DNA of 53,391 bases, taken from positions 1-53,391 of the forward strand of contig DODZ01000028.1 in assembly GCA_003524145.1 (NCBI GenBank), written 5' to 3'. The DNA is from Candidatus Apopatosoma intestinale. Lineage in GTDB: Bacteria; Bacillota; Clostridia; Oscillospirales; CAG-272. The position numbers were made by a program, and so were the translations under genes. A model generated the notes under the pieces. The model did not search any database. It saw only the letters and a program-made list of their open reading frames with translations, and was not told the DNA's origin. Positions 26,703 through 34,405 of the stretch are shown here, piece after piece; the first letter of the stretch is position 1; each line of letters starts with the position of its first letter.

Positions 26703-26732
26703 TAGCAAATCGTCAAAAAATCGGAGGTTTTC

Positions 26733-26972
26733 ATGAAAAATATGCCGCTTGTCAATTTTCACGGCGGAGAAAGCGTCACCGTATTAAAAATAAACGAGCC
26801 TGAATATACATTAGACAGATATTTATCTCTCGGCATATATGAGGGCGCGCGGCTGACCGTCTTTATGAAAAGCGGCAAAAACATCATTGTAAGAGTCGGC
26901 AATACAAAAATTGCCTTCACAGGCAGATCTGCCGCAAACGTAATCTGCCGTGAAGAAAGCAATATGGAGTAG
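26733..26972 (+). CDS. feoA: FeoA-type SH3-like protein
   Basis: A 79-residue cytoplasmic partner of the ferrous-iron transporter. The SH3-like signature is clear: YLSLGIYEGARLTVFMKSG followed by VGNTKIAFTGRSAANVI, as in FeoA domains. It has GGAGG 6 nt before ATG. feoB begins three nt after its stop. FeoA is needed for FeoB activity in characterised systems, although its exact mechanism is unresolved. Confidence 0.92.
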   Translation: MKNMPLVNFHGGESVTVLKINEPEYTLDRYLSLGIYEGARLTVFMKSGKNIIVRVGNTKIAFTGRSAANVICREESNME

Positions 26973-26975
26973 GAA

Positions 26976-28721
26976 ATGAAAATAGCTCTTATCGGAAATG
27001 CAAACTGCGGAAAAACAACACTTTTCAATCTGCTTACAAAGAGTAATGAAGCTACGGGGAACCGCGCGGGTGTGACATTCGGCACAAAAGAGGCTCCGCT
27101 CAAAAGTAAAAAATACACCGCCGAGATCGTAGATCTGCCGGGCATATATTCGCTCACCTCACAGAAAGCCGAGGAAAAGGCGGCTCTTGACTATCTGAGC
27201 CGCGGCGATTGCGATGTGATAGTAGATATCATCGATGCATCAAATCTTTCAAGAGGGCTTTTTCTCACGCTTCAGCTTATCCGTGAATTTCCACATGTTG
27301 CAGTCGCGCTGAATATGATGGACGAAGCCGAGCGCGATGGGACAAAAATAGATATAGCGGGACTCTCGGAGAAGCTCGGCGTGCCTGTTTTTCCCATCAG
27401 CGCGGCAAAAAAGCGCGGCATAGACGAGCTTATCTCATCTCTCTTTGAAAGAATTCCGGAGAGTGCCGCCGAAAAAGGTGATTTTCCCGAGAGTGCACTC
27501 GCCTCGCTTGCCTTGCAGATAGCTTCCGAGAGTGCCGTGTACAGCAGGCTTCTCGGCAAAAATACCGACAGAATAGACCGCCTCATCTGCAAAAAATACA
27601 TAGGCATACCGCTCTTTTTTGCCGTTATGCTGGCTACATTTTATCTCTCTTTTTCGTGGCTCGGAGAAATAGCCGAGCGGTATTTCTCAATCGGTCTTGA
27701 CAAGCTGGCATCAGAGCTGATCGCGCTTTTTTCACGCTTCGGCGCGAGCGTATTCATGCTCGAATTTATCGAAAACGGCATATGCCGCGGCATTGCCGCC
27801 GTGCTTTCGTTTCTCCCGCAGACAGCGGTGCTTTTCTTCATACTGGAGCTTTTCGAGGAGAGCGGATATACAGCCCGCGCCTCTTTTGTCATGGATGGTG
27901 CTATGCGAAAGTTCGGGCTTTCGGGAAAAGCTTTTATCCCCGCGCTTCTCGGCTTCGGTTGCACGGTGCCCGCGATAATGTCTACGCAGACGCTCGATAT
28001 CTCCGAGCGCAGGAGAGCCGTATATTCGCTTGCTTTTATCCCATGCAGCGCGCGCTTCCCGATAGTTATAGCGATATCATCCGCGTTCTTTCCGAAAAGA
28101 GCCGCGCTTATCGCTTTTTCGCTTTATCTTGCGGGGATATTTGCTTTCGTGCTCTCGTGTCTGCTTTTCTCGGGGAAGGGCGGCACCGCGCCCGATGTCG
28201 TATATGAACTGCCGCGCTTTCGCATGCCGAACGGCAGAAATGTTTTCCGCAGTGTGAAAAGCAAAATATTGCAGTTTGCCACGCGAAGCGGCAGTATAGT
28301 TTTCCTCTCATCGGCGCTGATATATATCCTTTGCTCGCTCGATACGCATTTTCGCTATACTGCATCCGCAGGGGAGAGCTTGCTTTGCGCAATATCGGGG
28401 TTCGGCTCCTTTATACTGAAGCCGCTCGGGCTTGATGACTACAGGATAAGCGCCGCGCTTATCTCGGGCTTCTTTGCCAAGGAAAGCATTGTTTCCACGA
28501 TGAGTGTGCTTTTCGGCGAGGGCTTTCGCACGGCACTCTCACCGGCCGCGGCATATACCTTTGCCGTGCTTTGCATGACATATACGCCATGCGCCGCAAC
28601 GGTTGCCGCCGCAAGGGCAGAGCTCGGCAAAAAGGATGCTTTTTTCATGATTTTGCGCACATTTGCCATCTCTTTTTTGCTGTCGTTTGTCGTATATACG
28701 CTCAGTTTGCTTCTGCTATAA
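26976..28721 (+). CDS. feoB: Ferrous iron transporter FeoB, compact form
   Basis: Imports Fe(II) across the membrane, 581 residues against roughly 650-770 for many homologues. The N-terminal G domain has G1 GNANCGKTT (7-15), a G2 Thr in AGVTFG, G3 DLPG (53-56) and G4 NMMD (113-116). The GDI helical domain is short. The membrane part has both Gate signatures (GFGCTVPAIMSTQTL, YTPCAA). Reduced loops between helices account for the small size. No FeoC is encoded. Regulation by iron is likely, but no clear Fur box is visible upstream. Confidence 0.95.
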   Translation: MKIALIGNANCGKTTLFNLLTKSNEATGNRAGVTFGTKEAPLKSKKYTAEIVDLPGIYSLTSQKAEEKAALDYLSRGDCDVIVDIIDASNLSRGLFLTLQLIREFPHVAVALNMMDEAERDGTKIDIAGLSEKLGVPVFPISAAKKRGIDELISSLFERIPESAAEKGDFPESALASLALQIASESAVYSRLLGKNTDRIDRLICKKYIGIPLFFAVMLATFYLSFSWLGEIAERYFSIGLDKLASELIALFSRFGASVFMLEFIENGICRGIAAVLSFLPQTAVLFFILELFEESGYTARASFVMDGAMRKFGLSGKAFIPALLGFGCTVPAIMSTQTLDISERRRAVYSLAFIPCSARFPIVIAISSAFFPKRAALIAFSLYLAGIFAFVLSCLLFSGKGGTAPDVVYELPRFRMPNGRNVFRSVKSKILQFATRSGSIVFLSSALIYILCSLDTHFRYTASAGESLLCAISGFGSFILKPLGLDDYRISAALISGFFAKESIVSTMSVLFGEGFRTALSPAAAYTFAVLCMTYTPCAATVAAARAELGKKDAFFMILRTFAISFLLSFVVYTLSLLLL

Positions 28722-28804
28722 GCCAAATATATATATGTTTCACAAAATAAGTAATATTTTTGAATGTATTTTTCCCAAAATGTAAAAAATATTAAAATTT
28801 TTTA

Positions 28805-28832
28805 TTGACAAATCTGCATTATATGATATAAT
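28805..28832 (+). promoter_or_regulatory. Promoter of the sigma-factor gene
   Basis: TTGACA and TATAAT, both consensus, with a 16-nt spacer. The leader is short, about 30 nt. Confidence 0.75.
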
Positions 28833-28867
28833 ATACAAAAAGGTATATTTATTGAAAGTGTGATCAG

Positions 28868-29434
28868 GTGGATAATAAGATTGGCGAGCTTCTGATAGGG
28901 TTGAAGGATGGTATCCCGCTTTCCTTTGAGGGAATATTGGAGCTTTATTCGCCGCTGGTGCGCAGCATTTCTCTTGATGCCAAGCGCCGCTTTTCCATCT
29001 CCGATTCCGAGTATGACGATCTTCTTCAGGAGGCGACGATTGCCCTCTATAATTCGGCGTGCTCCTTTGATGAATCAAAGCAGGTCTCTTTCGGTTTATA
29101 TGCCAAGATATGTATAAAAAACAGGCTTATTTCATACATCAGGCGCAGGGAAAACAAGCTTTTCGGGGATTTTCTCGGAGATTGCGAGGATACGCTCTCC
29201 GATATGAGCGAATCGCCGGAATCCACGCCTGAGCAGCTTATCATAAATAAAGAATCCTTCTCGGAGCTTAACAAGAGAATAAACGATGCGCTTACCCCCT
29301 TTGAAAGCTCGGTTTTCTGGCTCTATCTCGGCGGAATGTCCTATTCCGATATAGCCGAGGCACTTTCCAAACCGAAAAAATCGGTAGATAATGCTATTGT
29401 ACGGATAAAATCAAAGCTTAAGAAACTTTTATGA
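28868..29434 (+). CDS. Sigma-70 family RNA polymerase sigma factor (SigH-like)
   Basis: A 188-residue alternative sigma factor with region 2 (about 20-98: EYDDLLQEATIAL, FDESKQVSFGLYA, CIKNRLISYIRRREN). Its region 4 helix-turn-helix spans about 133-188 (LTPFESSVFWLYLGGMSYSDIAEAL, KSVDNAIVRIKSKL). It lacks region 1.1 and most of region 3. The size and the RRREN helix resemble SigH/Spo0H-type and SigI-like sporulation or stress factors. GTG is the start (MDNKIGEL); the ribosome site is weak. No anti-sigma gene is adjacent. The next gene is a zinc-ribbon protein 150 nt on. Confidence 0.88.
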   Translation: MDNKIGELLIGLKDGIPLSFEGILELYSPLVRSISLDAKRRFSISDSEYDDLLQEATIALYNSACSFDESKQVSFGLYAKICIKNRLISYIRRRENKLFGDFLGDCEDTLSDMSESPESTPEQLIINKESFSELNKRINDALTPFESSVFWLYLGGMSYSDIAEALSKPKKSVDNAIVRIKSKLKKLL

Positions 29435-29585
29435 CATATATATAATAAATTATTCCGACTTCGGATAAAAATAAAAAAGTTTTCATATGCCCAAATAGCT
29501 TAAAGCAAGAGCGTTGTTTTCAAAGGTGTCGGTTGGAATCCGTCTACGGGCGCAATATCCTAAAATTTCAAAGCGAGGTAAAAAA

Positions 29586-29861
29586 ATGTATCAGGACAAG
29601 ACTTTAGTTTGCAAGGACTGTGGCAAGGAATTTGTTTTCACAGCAGGCGAGCAGGAATTCTATGCGGAGAAGGGCTTCCAGAATGAGCCCCAGAGATGCA
29701 AAGAGTGCCGTGCGGCAAAGAAAAACGCAGGCAAGGCTCCCAAAGAGATGTTCACAGCAACCTGTGCAAACTGCGGCAAGGAAGCAAAGATCCCCTTCCA
29801 GCCCACAAATGACAGACCCGTATACTGCAGCGAATGCTTTGCAGCTATGAAGCAGCAATAA
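29586..29861 (+). CDS. Two-module zinc-ribbon protein (CxxC-x17-CxxC type)
   Basis: A 91-residue soluble protein with two four-cysteine modules. Module one has CKDCGKEFVFT and CKEC. Module two is C-A-N-C, 17 residues, C-S-E-C, exactly the spacing that defines the CxxC-x17-CxxC family. It is Lys-rich between modules (RAAKKNAGKAPKE). I place the start at MYQDKT because GAGGT lies upstream; the longer frame is unlikely. Members are widespread in Clostridia and some phyla with reduced genomes, but I know of no established function. Nucleic-acid binding is plausible. A terminator follows. Confidence 0.85.
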   Translation: MYQDKTLVCKDCGKEFVFTAGEQEFYAEKGFQNEPQRCKECRAAKKNAGKAPKEMFTATCANCGKEAKIPFQPTNDRPVYCSECFAAMKQQ

Positions 29862-29888
29862 TTTAAGCTATATACAGAGAAAAGTCAA

Positions 29889-29922
29889 TCAAGCCATGCC
29901 GAAAGGCATGGCTTGATGTTTT
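29889..29922. terminator. Bidirectional terminator between convergent genes
   Basis: A perfect 12-bp stem (29889-29900 with 29905-29916) with a GAAA loop lies between the zinc-ribbon gene and the end of the lipoprotein gene on the other strand. T-rich sequence flanks it on the right. Confidence 0.8.
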
Positions 29923-30400
29923 ATGCTTTTTCAAAGGCAAATGTTGCCGCATAGGTGAAGAAACTGTCGCGCAGCTTTGCGAAATCCTTTTCTTTGGCAG
30001 AGAACTGGAGCGTATAGAACTTCAGGCTCCCTTTGAAGGCAAAGGAAATATTTTTATATACGGTGCCGTCAAGGCTGTTGCTCGTATACTCATAGTAGGC
30101 AAGCCCATCCTTCTCAGCAACCTCGGAGGCGGAAGCATTCAGACTTGCGATAGCTTCGGCATACTGCTTGGCGCTGAGTATCTCCATGCCCATGACATCG
30201 GTGAAATCCTGACTGAAAACATATACAGTCGCTTTGTCGCTTTTGAAGCAGGCGTCGCAGTTGTCGTATTTCTCATAGGAGAAGTCCTCAGTCAGCGTGA
30301 TTGAGATACCGCTTTCCGAGAAGGATTTTTCTGCGGCAGCGCCGCATGAGCAGAGAAGCATGGCGCAAACTGTTATCATGCACAGTATAAATTTTTTCAT
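29921..30400 (-). CDS. Lipoprotein of unknown function
   Basis: A 159-residue exported protein. The signal peptide and lipobox end at Cys19 (LLCSC), followed by Gly-Ala-Ala-Ala. The mature part is a small alpha/beta domain resembling the PsbP/DUF1795-like fold by pattern (ISITLTEDFSYEKY, KSDKATVYVFSQDF, YYEYTS, FYTLQFSAKEKDFAKLRDSF). That resemblance is tentative. Its ATG overlaps the stop of the upstream ProX-like gene as ATGA, so the two are translated together, although the products act in different compartments. No partner function is evident. Confidence 0.8.
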   Translation of the reverse strand: MKKFILCMITVCAMLLCSCGAAAEKSFSESGISITLTEDFSYEKYDNCDACFKSDKATVYVFSQDFTDVMGMEILSAKQYAEAIASLNASASEVAEKDGLAYYEYTSNSLDGTVYKNISFAFKGSLKFYTLQFSAKEKDFAKLRDSFFTYAATFAFEKA

Positions 30401-30987
30401 ATATTTTTCTCCTTTTCGATTTTTTCAAAAGAACCGAGGTCAACCACCCTATATGTATGTTTAATATAAGGAAGAAACTTTTCCGTGATATCCGCGGTTT
30501 TTATTTTCAGGCTCGATGTATTTATGCACGGATGGCAGCCCATGTATTCATCCGCCAGAACATCCTTGTCTATATAAAGCTTCACGCTGTTTTCAGTATC
30601 GTTCATAAGACCGAGCACGGTAACACTGCCGGGTGTAACACCGAGAAGAGCCTCCATATATTCCGCCGGGGCAAAGCTCAAGCGGGAACAGCCTATCAGA
30701 CGCGAAAAATCCTTTGTCGAGAAGCGTTTGTCGCCTGTCATCAGCAGAAGGTAAAACTGCGTTTTGCCGCCGTTGCACAGGAAAAGATTTTTACACACAG
30801 GCGTCTGCATCAGCTCGTCTATTTCCGCACACGCTTCTATGGTAGGAGCTACATCATGATCCAATCTCGCATACTTTATATCAAGTTCATCCAATATATC
30901 GTATACGGCAATTTCTCTTTGTGTCCTGCCGGACACGTCACACGGTCGACCGCTGTATACTGTCTTATCTTTAACTATACTTTCCAC
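30397..30987 (-). CDS. YbaK/ProX-type aminoacyl-tRNA deacylase
   Basis: Hydrolyses mischarged aminoacyl-tRNA, most likely Ala- or Cys-tRNAPro, in the manner of ProX/PrdX. 196 residues. The YbaK/EbsC fold is seen as LDELDIKYARLDHDVAPTIEAC, CKNLFLCNGGKTQFYLLLM, FSRLIGCSRLSFA, and LGVTPGSVTVLGLMND. The GTG start has GGAG 9 nt upstream. A proS gene is not in the window. It is co-transcribed with the lipoprotein downstream. Assignment to the family is firm. The exact tRNA substrate is not, since single residues decide it. Confidence 0.9.
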   Translation of the reverse strand: MESIVKDKTVYSGRPCDVSGRTQREIAVYDILDELDIKYARLDHDVAPTIEACAEIDELMQTPVCKNLFLCNGGKTQFYLLLMTGDKRFSTKDFSRLIGCSRLSFAPAEYMEALLGVTPGSVTVLGLMNDTENSVKLYIDKDVLADEYMGCHPCINTSSLKIKTADITEKFLPYIKHTYRVVDLGSFEKIEKEKNI

Positions 30988-31022
30988 TTATATTTTCTCC
31001 GCACAAGCCGATATTTTACCCA

Positions 31023-31051
31023 AGTATATCATATATATATAGTAAAGTCAA
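31023..31051 (-). promoter_or_regulatory. Promoter of the deacylase-lipoprotein unit
   Basis: TTGACT and TATACT with 17-nt spacing on the minus strand, about 30 nt before the GTG start. Confidence 0.7.
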
Positions 31052-31179
31052 GCGACCGAAGCTCTTTTGCACGCAAAATAGGCAAATGGCACAGAAAAAC
31101 ACCTGTATTTTTTCCCTTTTACACAAAAACAAATCTGAAAAATCGTATACTTTGGATAGTGTAAACTTCGGCTTTACTA

Positions 31180-31209
31180 TTGACTTTTTTCGATATTTTG
31201 TGCTATAAT
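31180..31209 (+). promoter_or_regulatory. Promoter of the Ig-like surface protein gene
   Basis: TTGACT and TATAAT with an 18-nt spacer, about 38 nt before the start codon. Confidence 0.7.
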
Positions 31210-31247
31210 TAAATCATCCAATATTAAAGAAAGGAATGAATACGAGT

Positions 31248-33275
31248 ATGAAGAAAATTATCTCAATACTCTTGGTATCCCTGTTTATCCTGTCTGCGGC
31301 TACGGTAGCACTCAGCGCAGGCTCTATCACAGAAGATCCCAAAACCAATCCGGATCGTCCCAAAAACAAGATTTACAACATCAGCATGCTTGACTTTGAA
31401 AAGACGCAGAACTCTTATTGGGCAAAGCAGAATGATGCCGGCGAATGGGAAGCGGCTCCCGTTTACTTCGATGAGAACGAAGAGTGCCACGTTTACACAG
31501 AGCTGGCAGGCAAGCCTCTCCCCAAAGACTGGCGTGAAAGCTACTCCGAGATGCCCTATGACAACGCAACCATGGAAATGCTCAGCTTTATCCTTTACGA
31601 TGAGGCTACACCGAAGTCCCAGCTTGCAAAGCTCAACTGGAGCTTTACCGATAACGGAGAGGTTCTCCATCTTTCCGCTAAGGAAGCAGGTAATGCGGGC
31701 ATGGCATTCTCTCTCTATGACGGAGTTCTCTTCAGCGGTCTCCCCATAGGCACCGAATCCACAAACCTTGCGGAATACTGCAAGATCCGCGTCAGAAATC
31801 TCAGCGCAAATTCAAAGTTTACTCTCGGCTTCAATACAAGCGGTATCAACTCCGGACAGTACAAGTCCTGCCCTCAGGTTTCTATCACCGATGTGGCTGT
31901 CGAGGCTAACTCCGGTGAATGGCAGACCATCACCTTCAGCATAGTCAAAGCCAACTCCGATACAAACTACAACAATTCTCTCGCGAAGAACGACAGCGGC
32001 GTTCCCCAGTCCAGATGGTGGGGTAATCTCATACAGGTATATCTCTTCCCGTTCGGCTACAATGCAGCATACAAGGGCGCGGAAATGGATATAGACTATG
32101 TTGTATTCGGTTCCGAAGAGTATGTTACAAACTACAAGAGTGAGCTCGAGAAAGACGAAGAGAATGTTGAAAAGATTGAGCTTGTAAAGACTCCCACAAA
32201 GTCCACCTACTATGTAGGCGAGACTATCGATCTCGAAGGTCTTGAGGTTAAGGTAACTTACAAAGACGGCCATACGGAAATACGCGACACAGCAAGCACG
32301 GTTTACAATTTTGACGATGCTTCCGATGCTTCCGAGGTTACTCTGAAGTACGGCAAGGCTACCGCGACATACAATGTCAAGGTAATCGGCATAAAGGATT
32401 TCGTTATCGAAACGATGCCCGAGGCAACCTCTTATAAGGCTACCGATATAGCAAAGAGCGGCTTTACACCCACAGGTCTTACCGCAAAGGCTACATTCGA
32501 GGACGGCACCGAAAAGACATTTGCTCTCGGCGAATTCAAGCTTGAATACGATTTCGTGGGAAGCGGCACACAGACTGTTACCGTTAACTACCACGGCGCA
32601 AGAGCATCCTTCCAGATAAACCTCATCAATGTTGTTGCTATCGAGGCTGAACCCTTGAAATCCGCTATTCATTTCGGTGAAAAGCTCACTACGGATAATG
32701 TTGCCATCACATGCATATACAGCGATGAATCCAAGGATACATTTGCAAATTCCGGCTTTGATGCGAACAATGTTGCAATAACCTATGAGAAGAAATACGG
32801 CGAGACTGTTGTTACCGTAACATACACATCCGCTTCTCTCGAGCAGCCTCTTACCTGCACAACAACAGGTACCTATGCTAAGCCCTCCGGTCTTACTGTA
32901 ACTGCCGGCGAAGGCGCAAAGACTGTTTACGAGCTTGATGAGCTCTTCTCAACAGAGGGTCTGGAGTTCGCTCTCGTTTATGACGACGGCAAGACAGTTT
33001 CCATCACGAAGGACGACCTCACGAAGGAACCCATCTATGATTTCTCTACTTCCGGCGACAAGCAGGTAACATTTGAGTTTGACGGTATTTCCGCTACTCT
33101 CGATGTTAAGGTAAACGAGCTTGATCTTCCCGATACGAAAGATTCCTCTACAAAGAAGCCTCCGGCAGGCGATGACAAGGGCAGCCCCGTTGTTGTTATT
33201 GTTATCGTAGTGGTAGCTGTTCTTGTAGTAGGCGGCGTAGTTGCCTTCGTAGTTCTCAAGAAGAAAAAGAAATAA
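31248..33275 (+). CDS. Membrane-anchored surface protein with tandem Ig-like domains
   Basis: A 675-residue exported protein. The signal peptide covers about residues 1-25. Residues 30-300 are a beta-rich, Trp/Asn-rich domain with carbohydrate-binding-like features. Four bacterial Ig-like (Big_3 type) repeats follow, each of about 80 residues and recognised by the G(L/E)-x-V/A-x-x-x-(Y/F)-x-D-G pattern (GLEVKVTYKDGHTE, GLTAKATFEDGTEK, AITCIYSDESKD, GLEFALVYDDGKTV). A linker rich in Lys/Pro/Gly leads into a C-terminal helix of Val/Ile/Gly and a KKKKK stop. I chose the second Met (MKKIIS) as start because the first lies too close to the Shine-Dalgarno. It probably binds glycan or anchors the cell surface. 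Confidence 0.82.
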   Translation: MKKIISILLVSLFILSAATVALSAGSITEDPKTNPDRPKNKIYNISMLDFEKTQNSYWAKQNDAGEWEAAPVYFDENEECHVYTELAGKPLPKDWRESYSEMPYDNATMEMLSFILYDEATPKSQLAKLNWSFTDNGEVLHLSAKEAGNAGMAFSLYDGVLFSGLPIGTESTNLAEYCKIRVRNLSANSKFTLGFNTSGINSGQYKSCPQVSITDVAVEANSGEWQTITFSIVKANSDTNYNNSLAKNDSGVPQSRWWGNLIQVYLFPFGYNAAYKGAEMDIDYVVFGSEEYVTNYKSELEKDEENVEKIELVKTPTKSTYYVGETIDLEGLEVKVTYKDGHTEIRDTASTVYNFDDASDASEVTLKYGKATATYNVKVIGIKDFVIETMPEATSYKATDIAKSGFTPTGLTAKATFEDGTEKTFALGEFKLEYDFVGSGTQTVTVNYHGARASFQINLINVVAIEAEPLKSAIHFGEKLTTDNVAITCIYSDESKDTFANSGFDANNVAITYEKKYGETVVTVTYTSASLEQPLTCTTTGTYAKPSGLTVTAGEGAKTVYELDELFSTEGLEFALVYDDGKTVSITKDDLTKEPIYDFSTSGDKQVTFEFDGISATLDVKVNELDLPDTKDSSTKKPPAGDDKGSPVVVIVIVVVAVLVVGGVVAFVVLKKKKK

Positions 33276-33317
33276 GCCGACAGGCTTTTCAAAAACAGCT
33301 TAAAATGATGTTCAGCG

Positions 33318-33356
33318 ATACGGTGCGACACCTCGGTGTTTGCACCGTATCTTTTT
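33318..33356 (+). terminator. Terminator immediately upstream of the pyridoxal kinase ribosome site
   Basis: A 9-bp outer stem (33318-33326 with 33342-33350) plus an inner CACC/GGTG stem is followed by CTTTTTC. The ribosome site of the next gene begins about two bases beyond the T run, so this terminator sits inside the gap that would have to hold the next promoter. Confidence 0.75.
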
Positions 33357-33369
33357 CGGAGAGATAATT

Positions 33370-34200
33370 ATGACAAATATAAACGATACGGGAATGAAAA
33401 GAGCCGCTCTGATAAACGACTATTCCTGCTTCGGCAAATGCTCGCTGAGCGTGGCTATACCGATAATCTCGGCGTATGGGAGCGAGGCGGTCGCTCTGCC
33501 GACGGCGATACTCTCAACGCATACCGGCGGGCTCGGCAATTATGTCGTGCGCGATATGACTGAGGAAATGCTCTCTTTTTCCGCGCACTGGAAAGAGCTG
33601 GGCATGAAATTTGACTGCATATATACAGGCTTTTTCTGCTCGCCGCGGCAGATCGAAGCGGCACGCGATTTTGTCCGCGATTTCAGCGAAGAGGATACTC
33701 TTGTGCTTGTTGACCCTGTACTGGGTGACAACGGAAGCATATATCCGTGCTTTTCATCGGAGTATATAAAGGTTATGCGCCGCCTGTGCCGATATGCCGA
33801 TGTGATAACGCCGAATATAACAGAGGCGGCATTGCTCACCGGCATGAGTACCGATACAGAGGCAGAGGAGCTGTGCTTTTCCCTGCGCTCATCGCTTGAT
33901 GTACGCAATGTTGTTGTTACCGGAGTGCGCGACGGTGATAAAATAGGCTATCATGCCGACTTCGACGGCAGGGAAGTCAGCATAATGAAGGATTATGCCG
34001 ATGTGAGTCTACATGGGACCGGCGATGTTTTCTCCTCCGCCTTTTGCGTTGAACTGCTCTCAGGCAAGGATATGGCTGCGGCACTCGCTGATGCGGCGGA
34101 TTTTTGCGACAGATGCGTCAAAGCGACGCTCCGACGCCTGCCCTCGCATTGGTATGGACTTGCCTTTGAGGACGTGCTGAAAGAAATGCGAGGAATATAA
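33370..34200 (+). CDS. pdxK: Pyridoxal/pyridoxamine kinase
   Basis: Phosphorylates B6 vitamers to pyridoxal 5'-phosphate. 276 residues from the ATG with GGAGAG in front. Ribokinase-fold motifs: the N-terminal INDYSCFGKCSLSVAIP that defines this subfamily, VDPVLGDNG (114-122), TPNITEA (147-153), and HGTGD with catalytic Asp219. A CSPRQI segment and the short, salvage-type active site match PdxK/PdxY. The B6 salvage role follows from the family. Transcription appears to need readthrough of the upstream terminator or a promoter hidden in the gap. Confidence 0.92.
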   Translation: MTNINDTGMKRAALINDYSCFGKCSLSVAIPIISAYGSEAVALPTAILSTHTGGLGNYVVRDMTEEMLSFSAHWKELGMKFDCIYTGFFCSPRQIEAARDFVRDFSEEDTLVLVDPVLGDNGSIYPCFSSEYIKVMRRLCRYADVITPNITEAALLTGMSTDTEAEELCFSLRSSLDVRNVVVTGVRDGDKIGYHADFDGREVSIMKDYADVSLHGTGDVFSSAFCVELLSGKDMAAALADAADFCDRCVKATLRRLPSHWYGLAFEDVLKEMRGI

Positions 34201-34255
34201 TATTATCGCTTTTTGCGCCGAAAAAGCGCCAAACTCATTACAGTCGGGCATATTT

Positions 34256-34296
34256 ACGGGTTTTGCGGAATTATTCCGCAAAGCCTGTATTTTTTT
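34256..34296 (+). terminator. Terminator of pdxK
   Basis: A 14-bp stem with two G-U pairs (34256-34269 with 34275-34288) is followed by seven T. Confidence 0.85.
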
Positions 34297-34317
34297 CGCC
34301 CTTTTACTTTTTTGATG

Positions 34318-34346
34318 TTGACTTTTCATCAGCATGATGGTAAAAT
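34318..34346 (+). promoter_or_regulatory. Promoter of the heparinase-like gene
   Basis: TTGACT and TAAAAT spaced by 17 nt, about 60 nt upstream of the start codon. Confidence 0.7.
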
Positions 34347-34405
34347 GGGGCTGTAAAGCGGAAGCTCCGCCGAAATTACGCCTAACGCAAACGGAGGATA
34401 TTCTT

